Source: Sedimentisphaerales bacterium
GTDB taxonomy: Bacteria > Planctomycetota > Phycisphaerae > Sedimentisphaerales > Anaerobacaceae
Length of the DNA: 64,000 bases
NCBI GenBank assembly: GCA_016936075.1
Contig: JAFGPS010000023.1
Coordinates: 1-64,000 of the forward strand
Direction: 5' to 3'
The notes beneath the pieces were generated by a model. The model was not told the DNA's origin and ran no database searches. It saw only the letters and a list, made by a program, of their open reading frames with translations. This document shows positions 32,263-42,791 of the stretch, in pieces. Numbering within the stretch: the stretch's first letter is position 1; each line of letters begins with the position of its first letter. The translations under genes and the position numbers were made by a program.

Positions 32263-34032
32263 TTAGAATATTTTGTTGCGAATTCGTTTTTTGGTTCGCC
32301 ACAGAAAAATAAGTGCAAGTATTATATACGCAAAGAAGGAAATACCAAAAACTATTAATGTAGTATGAAGAGTTTCGTAACCGCTCGGCCAGTCATATTG
32401 CATTATTCCATTTCTTATACGGAATTGTGTTGTTATAGTACTTATTGCTATAACAATTATCTGGATAAATGGATTGAAGAAAAAACACACTTCAGCTGCA
32501 TCGTGGCCGCCAATGATTTCACCGAAAATACCTAATACCACTGGAATAAGTGCCCATATAAACAAAATGAAGACAAAATTCATAACAACTGCGCTGGTTG
32601 TATGTTTAAAACGAGAACTGAAATACAGACCAGAGCAGCTAATCAAAATAATAAACCATACTAATAATATTACAGTTAACAGGATCGCAATAGGATGGAT
32701 AAATCCAAGAAAATAAAATAAAATGAAATGTCCTACTAATAACGACCAAACTGGTAAACAGCGGCTTATTACTCCGCATAATTTACCATAAACTATCTGC
32801 CTGTCACTTAGTGTTGACGTTAAAAGTAAAAGCCACGAGCTGGATTCTTTTTCTAATGTTATACTCGTTGAAGAAAAAACTGTAGTAATAAGTGTCCCTA
32901 ATACCATAAATATCAGAGAATACAAAACATGAGTTGGTTCATCATCTAAAGCATCTACATGATAAAGGAACCAATATGAATATGTCAATATAGCAAGGAA
33001 TACAATTACACCAATAATACGAAGTATTTTTGTATTCTTTCGTAAAGGCAATATAAGCTCTTTCCAAAGTACAGCCGGACCGATTACACTAATAATTGCA
33101 GAGTTTTTTGCATTATTCTTTCGATAAGTTTTTTTTTGTCTCGAAGAGAATAACTGACCTGCCGCTTGGCGAAGTGCGACTTTGCGAACTAAAATTATTG
33201 ATATAACTACAAACACGAATGCTAATAGCAAGTTAATTAGACAATTTATATAAGGAGATACAAAAAAAGAAAAGAATGCAGCTCGCGGCTCAAGCATCGC
33301 AAGAGTATTAAAAAAGAAAGCGACATAAGGATTTGTATTTATTAAAAGCATCCCGAAAACATCATCAGAACCAATTTTTGTTAGAAAAAATATTGTAGCA
33401 GCTAAAAATGGAATTAATGCAAAAAGACATAAAATTGATAAAATCGTAACAATAATTACAATATGAGCCCTTCGACAGAAAATTGAGTAGAATAGACTTA
33501 TCGAGCTTACAAGTATAACTGTCGTTAATGTAAGGCATAGACTGGATGTAATAAAGCTCCAGGGCACGCCTCCGAAAACTCTTACGATAGCTAATAAAGG
33601 CAGACTGATTGCAAGTAATAAAAACAATTGTAATAGTTTGCTGAACATTTTGCCTATAACTATCTGCATACTTGTTATTGGAGTTGTCATTAACATACCG
33701 AGAGTTTTGTGATATATCTCGTCACTTATAGAATTGCTCAGCATAACAACCGCGATAATCTGTGACGCACAGAACTGGAATACTACAATATAGGTCACTA
33801 TCACTTTACCAGCCTGTGCCAATCGAGAAACATTTAATATTCTTGAACCACGAAAATCTACTACAACAGCCCAAATAAACAGCAAAATAATAAGCATGAG
33901 CAAAATATAAGCGGCACGCAGAACGTAATTTCGCCGCTTCCGGCTCGATACACGAAGCTCTTTGTCAAATACCGGGCCGGTAAGCCAGAAAAAACTTAAA
34001 GTACGTACTATATAATCCAATATCGCAGTCAA
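32263..34032 (-). CDS. ABC-2 type permease, paralogue 4 of 4
   Basis: The 589-residue membrane protein has two six-helix-like halves, as in fused ABC-2 permeases. It opens with FFWLTGPVFDKELRVSSRKRRNYVLR, the motif shared by all four permeases here, then SDEIYHKTLGMLMTTPI near 115 and LLAIVRVFGGVPWSFI near 160. The start is a TTG, with AGGAAA six bases upstream and no ATG in reach. It is last in the set of four and is followed 17 bases later by the UgpC-type ATPase. With the ATPase at 39600-40526 it should move a substrate across or within the inner membrane; which one is unknown. Confidence 0.85.
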   Translation of the reverse strand: MTAILDYIVRTLSFFWLTGPVFDKELRVSSRKRRNYVLRAAYILLMLIILLFIWAVVVDFRGSRILNVSRLAQAGKVIVTYIVVFQFCASQIIAVVMLSNSISDEIYHKTLGMLMTTPITSMQIVIGKMFSKLLQLFLLLAISLPLLAIVRVFGGVPWSFITSSLCLTLTTVILVSSISLFYSIFCRRAHIVIIVTILSILCLFALIPFLAATIFFLTKIGSDDVFGMLLINTNPYVAFFFNTLAMLEPRAAFFSFFVSPYINCLINLLLAFVFVVISIILVRKVALRQAAGQLFSSRQKKTYRKNNAKNSAIISVIGPAVLWKELILPLRKNTKILRIIGVIVFLAILTYSYWFLYHVDALDDEPTHVLYSLIFMVLGTLITTVFSSTSITLEKESSSWLLLLTSTLSDRQIVYGKLCGVISRCLPVWSLLVGHFILFYFLGFIHPIAILLTVILLVWFIILISCSGLYFSSRFKHTTSAVVMNFVFILFIWALIPVVLGIFGEIIGGHDAAEVCFFFNPFIQIIVIAISTITTQFRIRNGIMQYDWPSGYETLHTTLIVFGISFFAYIILALIFLWRTKKRIRNKIF

Positions 34033-34048
34033 TGTTGTTTCCTGTTTA

Positions 34049-35830
34049 TTAAAAAATGTTCTTTCTGAATCTGCATTTGGCTCGCCATGCGAAAATCAAT
34101 CCTATAAATGTATAACCCGCCAGGCAAGCCAGCATCCAGGCTGTTGACATAAATGCGTTGGCACTGAAACTTGCCCAGTTGTAACTACTGGCAGATGTAT
34201 TCGTATTGGCACCCATTATTACAACCGCATGGAGAAATGGATTGGTATCTACATAATATTCAGCAAATCCCTGCATACCTGAAATGTGCAAAAATCCATC
34301 CAGTATGAAAAAGAGTAAAGGTGCAAAAATCCAGATTGTCGCTGCGAAAACAAAATTTACAATAACCGCAGTCGTTGTATGCTTGAAACATGAACTAAAA
34401 TACACGCCAGTGCAAAAAAGAAATGTCACTATCCACAGAACCAATATCGTTATCTGTATGACTGATAACGGATTTATAACTACATCGAGACTAAAAATAA
34501 TAACATGAGCAAATAAAAGAATCCAAACCGGAATCAAACGTCTTATCGTACCAATGTATTTTCCGAATAGAATCTGCCTGTCATCCAGTGTTGTCATAAG
34601 CAGAATCGGCCACGAACGTGCCTCCTTTTCAGTTGTTATTCCGGTTGCAGTCAGAATAATAGTAAAAAAAGTCCCTATAATCAGAAAAGCTATGACAAAT
34701 ACTGAGTGAATGTCCGGGTCGTCCAGCACCCTCTCTCTTGCGCAAAGCCAATAAATGAATATCAGAAGACTTAGTGTTAGAAAGATACATACCATAGCAA
34801 ATTTCTTATGCTTTCCAAGCATCGGTGTTCTAAGCTCTTTCCAAATAACAGGCGGATCCTTTACTTTTCTTATTTTCGTAGATGATTCCTGATACTCAAC
34901 ATTAGAGTCTTTTTTACGCTTTTTTTTCTTACGCGATAAATATATCTGACCTGTTGCCTGGCGAAGTGCAACCTTGCGCACAAGAATCGTCGAGATTGCA
35001 ATAAGAACAATGGATGCTACAGCTAAAATACCACAATTTAAATACCAAAAGAAATGAGCGGCATCCCTGGAATTTGGAGAAAATAATCTGTCGGTATTGT
35101 AGAAAAATTGAACATAAGGATTTGCCTGGAATATGGCAGGTATGAAAGTACGTTCATGAATTATTCGATCCCAATCCAATATTTCATGTAAGACAATCGA
35201 TATAAATGGTACCACCACAAAAATAACAATTACAGTTATTATCGTTTCAATTATTACGACATATGCTTTATGAGAAAAAATAGAAAAAAATAAACTCAGC
35301 GTTCCAATAAATATAATCGTAGTCAGAGTAAGACAGAGACTTGAAATAATAAAATTCCAGGGAACACCTCCGAATATCCTAACTACAGCAAGCAAAGGCA
35401 GGCTGATAACAAGCAGTAAAATCAATTGAAGCAGTTTGCTGAGCAGCTTACCCATAACAATCTGAAAACTGTTTATCGGGGTACTCATCAAAAGGCCAAG
35501 TGTTTTATTATATATTTCATCACTAATGGAAGTGCTTAGCATAATAATCGTTATAATCTGCGTCGCACAAAACTGAAACCATACAATAAACATGATTATT
35601 TCCTGTCCAATAAGAGCCATTCTGGACGCTTGAAAAAGATTGTTTCCGCTTATATGAACGATACTTGCCCATACGAAAAACAGGATAGTTGATAGTAGCG
35701 CGATATACATAAAACGCAAAACATAATTTCTTTTTCTCCGGCTGGATACTCTTAGTTCTTTATCGAAAATCGGTCCAAGTAACCAGAAAGGGCTGAATAT
35801 GCGCCAAATATTTTTAATTGACATCGTCAT
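34049..35830 (-). CDS. ABC-2 type permease, paralogue 3 of 4
   Basis: This 593-residue paralogue has the same plan: GPIFDKELRVSSRRKRNYVLR near 18, SDEIYNKTLGLLMSTPI near 118, VRIFGGVPWNFI near 163, a basic lysine-rich loop (KKKKRKKDS) between the halves, and SWPILLMTTLDDRQILFGKYIG in the second half. The ATG follows the stop of the preceding permease directly. About twelve hydrophobic helices are visible. The basic middle loop probably faces the cytosol. It pairs best with the shared ABC-2 ATPase upstream. Confidence 0.85.
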   Translation of the reverse strand: MTMSIKNIWRIFSPFWLLGPIFDKELRVSSRRKRNYVLRFMYIALLSTILFFVWASIVHISGNNLFQASRMALIGQEIIMFIVWFQFCATQIITIIMLSTSISDEIYNKTLGLLMSTPINSFQIVMGKLLSKLLQLILLLVISLPLLAVVRIFGGVPWNFIISSLCLTLTTIIFIGTLSLFFSIFSHKAYVVIIETIITVIVIFVVVPFISIVLHEILDWDRIIHERTFIPAIFQANPYVQFFYNTDRLFSPNSRDAAHFFWYLNCGILAVASIVLIAISTILVRKVALRQATGQIYLSRKKKKRKKDSNVEYQESSTKIRKVKDPPVIWKELRTPMLGKHKKFAMVCIFLTLSLLIFIYWLCARERVLDDPDIHSVFVIAFLIIGTFFTIILTATGITTEKEARSWPILLMTTLDDRQILFGKYIGTIRRLIPVWILLFAHVIIFSLDVVINPLSVIQITILVLWIVTFLFCTGVYFSSCFKHTTTAVIVNFVFAATIWIFAPLLFFILDGFLHISGMQGFAEYYVDTNPFLHAVVIMGANTNTSASSYNWASFSANAFMSTAWMLACLAGYTFIGLIFAWRAKCRFRKNIF

Positions 35831-37603
35831 TTAATCTAAAATCCTCCATCGCATGTGGTTTATTGATAATCCATATGCAATATAAGTTATTATCATATAG
35901 ATAATAGAATATATAATAAACGAAAAATGTGATGCCACTATTATCTCAATTATATACAAAGGTGAGCTTGGAGAAGAGTGGAATGAGTCAATCATTTCAA
36001 AATAACCACCCCAAACACCGAAAATAGAAGCGGCTGCAAAAAGAGGACTTCCAAAATAAAAAAATGGAATGCAGCACACAGGAATTATCAGCGTTAGAAA
36101 TGTTATCATATTCCATGTCGCGGCTGTTGTACTGCGTTTACATATCGAACTAAACATAACACCGATAGAAGATACAAGCAAAGCACTGCTTATTACTAAA
36201 ACCGTCATAGGAATCAGAACCGCGACTTTTATCATACCCAGCGGAATAAAAACAATCATATGTGCAGCAAGAAGGAACCAATATGGCCATGCCCGAAAAC
36301 ATGAGCCAATTATTTTGCCATATGATATATCCTTTGGCCTCAATGCAGTCGTAAGCAGAATCGGCCATGACCTCGCTTCTCTTTCTGTTGTTATACTTGT
36401 CGATGCGAATGTGGATGTGCGAAGCAGGCCGATAAAGAAATAAACCAGCACGAAAATAACATGGGTTACTTTCTCATTCAATACTTCATAATAAATACAC
36501 AAACTATAAGCGGTAATTATAAAAGCTACAGCCAGAATAATACTGAATACGAACATAATATTATTTGTCTTAACAAGTGAATTTGAAAATTCTCTCCATA
36601 TTACCGGCGGCAATTTTATGGCCCTGATTTTTCCGTAATCCTGTTTTTTATTATAATTATATTTCTGTTTTTTATCCGCAACATTGCGTTCTTTTCTTGT
36701 TAATAACAAACCTCCCTGCCCTGTGATTTGCTTTAATCCCACTTTACGAACAGAAAAACACGACCATAGTAATATTACTAAGGAAAAACCAAGAATTGCA
36801 ATACAATGCGATACCCAACCATTAAAACCACGCGTAGATGTTGGTGATTGCATGACATTTTGCATTGTTTGCATAAGCATAAAAGGATTGAAAAAATATA
36901 GTTTGGAGATATAAGCGGAAAGATTCGCTTTGCCGAAAATATTTAAGAAATGCTGAGCAATTCGCGGTATAACGTAAATAAAAAAATAAGTTCCTAAAAC
37001 CCTGCTTATAACGCGATGTGACTGATGACTATAAATTGAAAAAAATAAGCTTAATGAACCGGCGAATATTGCTGTTGTCAATGTAACACAAATGCTCGAA
37101 AGGACATAACTCCAGGGAACACCTCCGAAAACACGAATTATCGCCAATACAGGAAAACTGATAGCGATTAATAGGATCAATTGAAATAACTTACTGAGCA
37201 GTTTTCCGAAGACTATCTGGAAACTGCTTATCGGCGTAGTCATCAAAACGCCAAGTGTCTTCTGGTATATTTCATCGCTGATTGCTGTACTTAACATAGC
37301 AATGGCAAGAATCTGAACAAAAATAAACTGGAACCAGACTATTGAAGTTGTGAGATAACTTCCGATTTGTGCCATTTTTGATGCTTGAATGACCGATGAA
37401 TATTGATCATTTTGGGCTAAAGAAGTTGAGAAGAAGAATAAGACAAAGACAGATAAAATAATGGGATACAAAAAGCGGACAAAATAATTCCTTCTTCTTC
37501 GGCTCGATATGATAAGTTCCTTCATAAATATCGGCCCAAAAAAACGGTTAGGATTTATATATTCAAGAATATTTAATATTTTATTATTCATAACATTAAT
37601 CAT
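35831..37603 (-). CDS. ABC-2 type permease, paralogue 2 of 4
   Basis: The 590-residue protein repeats the plan: FGPIFMKELIISSRRRRNYFVRF near 20, SDEIYQKTLGVLMTTPI near 123, IIRVFGGVPWSYV near 170, and ARSWPILLTTALRPKDISYGKIIG near 410. It has Met in place of the Asp of FDKEL, and is the most divergent at its N-terminal motif. It lies 12 bases after paralogue 1 and directly touches paralogue 3. Probably part of the same exporter or membrane complex; substrate unknown. Confidence 0.85.
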   Translation of the reverse strand: MINVMNNKILNILEYINPNRFFGPIFMKELIISSRRRRNYFVRFLYPIILSVFVLFFFSTSLAQNDQYSSVIQASKMAQIGSYLTTSIVWFQFIFVQILAIAMLSTAISDEIYQKTLGVLMTTPISSFQIVFGKLLSKLFQLILLIAISFPVLAIIRVFGGVPWSYVLSSICVTLTTAIFAGSLSLFFSIYSHQSHRVISRVLGTYFFIYVIPRIAQHFLNIFGKANLSAYISKLYFFNPFMLMQTMQNVMQSPTSTRGFNGWVSHCIAILGFSLVILLWSCFSVRKVGLKQITGQGGLLLTRKERNVADKKQKYNYNKKQDYGKIRAIKLPPVIWREFSNSLVKTNNIMFVFSIILAVAFIITAYSLCIYYEVLNEKVTHVIFVLVYFFIGLLRTSTFASTSITTEREARSWPILLTTALRPKDISYGKIIGSCFRAWPYWFLLAAHMIVFIPLGMIKVAVLIPMTVLVISSALLVSSIGVMFSSICKRSTTAATWNMITFLTLIIPVCCIPFFYFGSPLFAAASIFGVWGGYFEMIDSFHSSPSSPLYIIEIIVASHFSFIIYSIIYMIITYIAYGLSINHMRWRILD

Positions 37604-37615
37604 TTTAAAAAACGT

Positions 37616-39457
37616 TCAAATAATATTCTTCCTGAATCTTCTTTTTGCCAGCCATGCAAAGAATGCACCGAAAGAACTATAAAAGAACATAATAGACATA
37701 AGCAGTTTTGTTGTAGGGAACACTTTTCCAATATTCTCAAAATTATAAAGATTAATCCAATTATACCTCAAATCTGAAAGACTTAGATTGGAGTTTTCAA
37801 TACCGCCAACAGCTTCCATAACCACTCCAATTTGGACAATCGGATTAAGTGAATAATAAAGCCCAAAGAAGGTTCTATAAAAACCCTTATTGCCTGCAAA
37901 CGATGTTGCAATACCAAGAATGATAGGTACAAATAACCACATAAAAAGAATTGAAACAAAACTAATAATAATTGCCCATGTAGTTTTTTTGCATAAAGAA
38001 CTTATATAAATACCGAAACCTGTAAGAAAAACAATTACGCCTGTAACTACTATTGATATTTGCAGAAATGCTATTGGATGAATATATCCTATAATGATAA
38101 ATGCAATTAAATGGCTCTCCAACAAAAGCCAGACTGGAAGACACTTATAAAAAACACCTAATGCCTTTCCGAGCATAATGTGCCAATCATCAAGTGAAGT
38201 TGTAAGCAGAATTGGCCAGGCAAAAGACTCTTTTTCGGATGTAATACATGATACCGAGAGCACGATATTGAAAATAATCCCTATGACAACAAACATACCA
38301 ACATATAATAAATGTACATATCCTTCATCAAGGCCTTTATTTATATAACATACATAGTATGTAATTAACAAAGTAATAATAGTTGCAGCAAGACCTATTT
38401 TATTATTAGTTCTGTCTATACCCTGAATCAATGGTTTTCGAGCTTCTTTCCAGAAAACCGGCGGCCCGGTAACGTCTCTTATCGAACCTATATACTCGTT
38501 AAGTTTATTTCTTTTGTCCTTTGAAAGAGATAACCTTACTTTAGAGAAAAGGTCAAGTTCACCTAAAATCTGGCGCAAAGCGACTCTACGAACAACCTTA
38601 ACAGAAAAAGCAAGTATAAGAGCAGATGCAATTAACATTATGATACAATGGACAGGCCAGAAATAAAAAGTCGTTGCGCCGGAAGGAGAAAGCATAATAA
38701 AAGTATTTATTGACATTATACCTACTGGATTAAAATGAAGTAAAGCTGTCAATAATGGAGAATTAACAACATGACTACCATAAATAAATATATTTATCAA
38801 TTGATATCCGAAAAACGCCGCAATTATAATAGGCATGATTATATAAATAACGCCAAGGATAAATACTGACTTAATAATAACAACATAGGCGTGAATATTT
38901 TTAATAGAAAAAGCAAGACTGATTGAGCCGGCGAAAACTGCGGCTGTAAGAGTAATAAAAAAGCTCGAAATAATATAGTCCCAGGAAACACCTCCAAAAA
39001 CTCGTACAATAGCAAGAATTGGAAGACTTATAGCCAGCAAAATTAGAATTTGAAGTAATTTGCTGAACAATTTCCCAATTACGATTTGCAAGCTATTGAT
39101 GGGAGTAGTCATTAATACTCCCAATGTTCTATGATATATTTCGTCACTGATAGAGTTGCTTAAAAGTATAACAGCAATTATCTGTGCCGCGAAAAACTGG
39201 AATAAAACGATAGTCATAACTATGCTTTGACCGATTTCGGCAAGTCGTGATTTCTGATATACAATCGAACCACGTAAATGTTCAACACTGAGCCAAGCCG
39301 CCCCTACAAAGATTATAAGAAGAATCACATAAGCAAATCGAAGGTAGTAGTTGAGTCTTCTTCTGCTTGAAATGCGAAGCTCCTTATCGAATAAAGGACC
39401 TGTCAGCCAGAAAAATCTGAAAAAATTAAAAACAGGTTTTATCGAAAGACTCGCCAT
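37616..39457 (-). CDS. ABC-2 type permease, paralogue 1 of 4
   Basis: From the ATG at 39457 the protein has about 613 residues, with FFWLTGPLFDKELRISSRRRLNYYLR near 15, SDEIYHRTLGVLMTTPI near 118, and VRVFGGVSWDYI near 160; a second half begins after GPPVFWKEARKPL. The TTG at 39490 is possible but has no better support. It is the first permease after the ABC-2 ATPase, separated by about 142 bases with a hairpin. The four permeases agree along their whole length, so they arose by repeated duplication. Confidence 0.85.
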   Translation of the reverse strand: MASLSIKPVFNFFRFFWLTGPLFDKELRISSRRRLNYYLRFAYVILLIIFVGAAWLSVEHLRGSIVYQKSRLAEIGQSIVMTIVLFQFFAAQIIAVILLSNSISDEIYHRTLGVLMTTPINSLQIVIGKLFSKLLQILILLAISLPILAIVRVFGGVSWDYIISSFFITLTAAVFAGSISLAFSIKNIHAYVVIIKSVFILGVIYIIMPIIIAAFFGYQLINIFIYGSHVVNSPLLTALLHFNPVGIMSINTFIMLSPSGATTFYFWPVHCIIMLIASALILAFSVKVVRRVALRQILGELDLFSKVRLSLSKDKRNKLNEYIGSIRDVTGPPVFWKEARKPLIQGIDRTNNKIGLAATIITLLITYYVCYINKGLDEGYVHLLYVGMFVVIGIIFNIVLSVSCITSEKESFAWPILLTTSLDDWHIMLGKALGVFYKCLPVWLLLESHLIAFIIIGYIHPIAFLQISIVVTGVIVFLTGFGIYISSLCKKTTWAIIISFVSILFMWLFVPIILGIATSFAGNKGFYRTFFGLYYSLNPIVQIGVVMEAVGGIENSNLSLSDLRYNWINLYNFENIGKVFPTTKLLMSIMFFYSSFGAFFAWLAKRRFRKNII

Positions 39458-39550
39458 ATTAATATTGTGACTTAAAAAATAATGCTTCAAATCCAGGCCG
39501 AATTTAGAATATCCGAATTTATATTTATTGATTCCGCTTTCATATTAGTA

Positions 39551-39565
39551 CTGCGTTCAGCGCAG
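39551..39565. other. Small hairpin between the ABC-2 ATPase and its first permease
   Basis: CTGCG (39551-39555) and CGCAG (39561-39565) pair around a 5-base loop in the only sizeable gap of the 13-gene run; another CGCAG follows at 39571. There is no T run on the minus strand after it, so it is more likely an RNA-processing or stabilising hairpin than a terminator. Confidence 0.3.
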
Positions 39566-39599
39566 CTTATCGCAGAACACAGCACAATGAACTTTTTTA

Positions 39600-40526
39600 T
39601 TAGTGTACGATTCCTTTTGTTAACTGCAGGAATGCGTCATCGAGTTTAATCTGTTCAGGCTGAATAGCAATAACATCCAAATTCGCGTTAACTAAAGTTC
39701 GTGCGATCAGGCCATCGATATTTTCACCCTCTTTGAAGGATATTGAAATATAGTTTTTATTAGTCTGAACCTGATGTATCTGCGGCAAAGCTGACAATAA
39801 TTCAATTGCTTTTTCCTGGTTATCAGCCACCTGGACACGAACCTTCGTATGAATGCCTAATCTCGGACGAATTTCCTCTATCGTGCCGCTATATACAAGT
39901 TGGCCATGCTCGATAATTCCCACGTGGTCGCATATCTCTTCCAGTTCGCTGAGAATATGGCTGGAAATCATTATTGTCTTTCCCATTCTTTTGAGTTCAC
40001 GCAGCAGTTCCCTGATTTCAATTCTTGCTCTCGGATCGAGTCCGCTTGCCGGTTCATCAAGAATAAGAACTTTCGGGTCATGAATCAGAACTCGCGCAAG
40101 TCCGAGCCGCTGCTGCATACCTCGTGAAAGACTATCAACTGTTGCTGCCTTCTTGGATTGCAGATCAGTTAATTCAAGAACGCCTTCGACGATTGATTTC
40201 CTTTTGGAGCGTTCAATGCTGAAAGCTGCCGCAAAAAATTCAAGGTACTCGAATACTTTCAAGTCATCATAAACACCCATGAAATCGGGCATATAACCTA
40301 TAACCCTGCGAACCTTTTGCCCGTTTCTCGATACATCGAGACCATCAATTATCGCATGGCCGCGTGTAGGTTCCATCAGGGTGACAAGAATACGCATAGT
40401 AGTAGTTTTACCTGCACCATTCGGGCCGATAAATCCGAATATATCACCCTGCTTAATAAATAAATTAAGGTCGTCAACCGCAGTAAGATTGCCGAATACT
40501 TTTGTTAAATGTTTCGTTTCTATCAT
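39600..40526 (-). CDS. ABC-2 type transporter ATPase
   Basis: From the ATG at 40526 the protein has about 308 residues: Walker A FIGPNGAGKTTTMRIL, Q-loop YMPDFMGVYDDLKVFEY, signature LSRGMQQRLGLARVLI, Walker B VLILDEPASGLDPRAR and switch His in ISSHILSELEEICDHVG. The form is that of ATPases serving ABC-2 exporters. GGGAACAGGA precedes the ATG as ribosome site; the longer GTG start at 40586 would add a tail overlapping the gene upstream. Four ABC-2 permease genes follow, so one ATPase probably powers all of them. The operon context (MoxR, BatA-like) suggests envelope work. Confidence 0.9.
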   Translation of the reverse strand: MIETKHLTKVFGNLTAVDDLNLFIKQGDIFGFIGPNGAGKTTTMRILVTLMEPTRGHAIIDGLDVSRNGQKVRRVIGYMPDFMGVYDDLKVFEYLEFFAAAFSIERSKRKSIVEGVLELTDLQSKKAATVDSLSRGMQQRLGLARVLIHDPKVLILDEPASGLDPRARIEIRELLRELKRMGKTIMISSHILSELEEICDHVGIIEHGQLVYSGTIEEIRPRLGIHTKVRVQVADNQEKAIELLSALPQIHQVQTNKNYISISFKEGENIDGLIARTLVNANLDVIAIQPEQIKLDDAFLQLTKGIVH

Positions 40527-40539
40527 TTCCTGTTCCCTC

Positions 40540-42762
40540 TTAATTCGGAAAAACAACAAGACGTGCCATTTGTATATGTTCTTCACTCACTGAATGTTTT
40601 TTAATTTTAAAAGATACAGGAGCATTATCGTATGTAACGCAGACAATAGCTGCCCCATTGTTGAGATAATTATTCATAGCCTGAGTTCTCTGGAGACTTC
40701 CCTGTGCAAAAAACGCGGCTTCATTTTTGAATTTGCCGGTACTTTGCCCGGAATATTGTGACACATGAGTAAATGTGTTAATATCATTTTCCCATAATCT
40801 AATAGGCTGGACATTTCTCCTGAACTCCTGAATACTATTTGCAGGAACTCCACTAAAATTTATTCCATTCCTATTATCCACCATAACATAGCCGCCGATA
40901 ATAGCAGCGTCTGACTCATTTTTTATGGTAACAATGATTTCATTTCCTTCTATTAATACATCAGCACTGAACGGCATTTTTTCTATCGACGATTCAGTAA
41001 GCATACACTGAATATCCCAAATATTAACAGGTAACGTTTCAGGCAAATTCCCACCATCTTCCTGGGTACAATAGATTCTTCTGCTGCCAATTTCATTGCT
41101 ATAAGAATATAACTGATCCTGCGTTGGAGCTATACCCGACCACCACTGATTTGGCTGGAGGTTCTCAAGCTCATAGCTGTCACTTCGTGATGCGAATAAA
41201 CCACTATACTGAGTCGCCCATACAGTCTTCTCATCTTTAATACCATCAATAACAGAAACTACTCTTAATTGTGTTTTACCGCCGCGCAAATACTGAACAC
41301 CGTAATATGCTCCTATAGTAAATGCAATTATCCAAAACGTACAGGTCAACCATGTTAAAGGAAGACGATCTATATGTTTTAGGAATTTGTAATCAACAGG
41401 ACCAAGTAAAATAGCCAGTGCGCCCAATAATAGAATTACAAACCAGACACTTAAAGGCTTTATCTCCTGGTATAAAAATTCCATAACTTTATTGTTCAAA
41501 GAATATGCACTTCCTATTTGGTAATAATTCCGATTTCTTTGTTGATTTTGCAGTATTGGCTGGCCAAACTGGTTAACGTTTGTACCGGAATCAGGGACAT
41601 TATCAATTCTTCTTTGTGCTAATATTGTATTCTCTACAGATCCTTCCGATTTGATAATAGTCTTAATTAAATTCACCCAAAAACGGGATTTATTTGTATC
41701 CTGAGAATAACTGAAATCTTCCGGATCGAAACCTAATACTCCAATCGTCCCGAAGCCTGCATTTCCGATACCAAATAAATATTGATTTCCCTGGTACAAA
41801 TCACCTTCATAAAGTTTTACATTTGGTTTTGGAACGAGGGGTCTTAGAGTAACAGTTTCTGAACTATTTTCAGACAACTTCCATTCATAAAGCTGTTGCT
41901 GAGAAATATTGACTTGTTTTGTATCTGTATAATCAAAAGGAATTATTTTGGTCAGAGGATTTTCACCCATAGGAGGCTTGCTTCCCAAAACAAGAAGCAT
42001 CTTTCCGCCATTTGTTATCCATTCGCTAATAGCTTTTAATTGCTGCTCTTTTAACTGGTTCCAGTCAGGGTCATAAAGAATAAGCAAATCAAGAGAAACA
42101 AAACCTGTCCAGTCCCATGGAACCATTGCTGCCTGTTTATTTCCGACATATACATTCCCAGGAACTCCTTTATAATAACTGGTAGATTGTTTTTCCAACC
42201 CAAGAAGACCAAATTTGCCAGCACCAATTACTCCTATCAACATATCGAATTCATTAAGTGCCGGGATTTTACCCGGATTCATCATTATATTATAATTGTG
42301 ACTCCATACAGTTTTTCTTCTTCCTGTAGTCCGATCAAGCTTTAGACTGCATATTTGATTTGTATATGCAATCTTCGTCACAAGAGGTATATATTCAGTC
42401 AATTCTGCTGTAAGAGCCAAATCCTGAACCATTATATTCAGTGTATTTAATCCGTCCTGTTGGGATGAAAGTGTTAACTCGCCACCAAAGTGTTGTTCTA
42501 ACGAGTTGTTTATAGTGATTTCTACTGGTGTCCATTCCATTGGCCGAAAATAGCCGCCCCAGCCAAAATACATATCAATATTAAAAACAGATTTATCATT
42601 TGCTATAGCTGAATTACTCAAGACAAGAAGAAATGACAAACATAAAGTGAAAATAATAGCCCTATAAAGATAATTCATAAATAAATCTGGATTTGTTTTT
42701 TTTGCCATAATAATGTTGTCACTATTCCACTCTTTTTTTTGCTTCATATATTTATTGAACAT
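40540..42762 (-). CDS. Large membrane protein with glutamine-amidotransferase-like domain
   Basis: The 740-residue protein has a signal-anchor (YRAIIFTLCLSFLLVLSNSAIA, about 32-53), a beta-rich exported part with YFGWGGYFRPMEWTPVEITI, then DLLILYDPDWNQLKEQQLKAISEWITNGG near 225, which resembles the class I glutamine amidotransferase fold without an obvious catalytic Cys. Two membrane helices follow near 440-500 (VWFVILLLGALAILLG, TCTFWIIAFTIGAYYG). Planctomycete MoxR/VWA/ABC-2 operons often hold such proteins; I know no function. GTGAGGT before the ATG supports this start. It is 13 bases ahead of the ATPase gene. Confidence 0.72.
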   Translation of the reverse strand: MFNKYMKQKKEWNSDNIIMAKKTNPDLFMNYLYRAIIFTLCLSFLLVLSNSAIANDKSVFNIDMYFGWGGYFRPMEWTPVEITINNSLEQHFGGELTLSSQQDGLNTLNIMVQDLALTAELTEYIPLVTKIAYTNQICSLKLDRTTGRRKTVWSHNYNIMMNPGKIPALNEFDMLIGVIGAGKFGLLGLEKQSTSYYKGVPGNVYVGNKQAAMVPWDWTGFVSLDLLILYDPDWNQLKEQQLKAISEWITNGGKMLLVLGSKPPMGENPLTKIIPFDYTDTKQVNISQQQLYEWKLSENSSETVTLRPLVPKPNVKLYEGDLYQGNQYLFGIGNAGFGTIGVLGFDPEDFSYSQDTNKSRFWVNLIKTIIKSEGSVENTILAQRRIDNVPDSGTNVNQFGQPILQNQQRNRNYYQIGSAYSLNNKVMEFLYQEIKPLSVWFVILLLGALAILLGPVDYKFLKHIDRLPLTWLTCTFWIIAFTIGAYYGVQYLRGGKTQLRVVSVIDGIKDEKTVWATQYSGLFASRSDSYELENLQPNQWWSGIAPTQDQLYSYSNEIGSRRIYCTQEDGGNLPETLPVNIWDIQCMLTESSIEKMPFSADVLIEGNEIIVTIKNESDAAIIGGYVMVDNRNGINFSGVPANSIQEFRRNVQPIRLWENDINTFTHVSQYSGQSTGKFKNEAAFFAQGSLQRTQAMNNYLNNGAAIVCVTYDNAPVSFKIKKHSVSEEHIQMARLVVFPN

Positions 42763-42791
42763 ATGTAAACCTCACCCGATTTCATACTTTA

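Noticed and set aside
39458-39599. Terminator between ABC-2 ATPase and first permease
   Set aside because: The hairpin has no T run on the minus strand and the gene order favours read-through.
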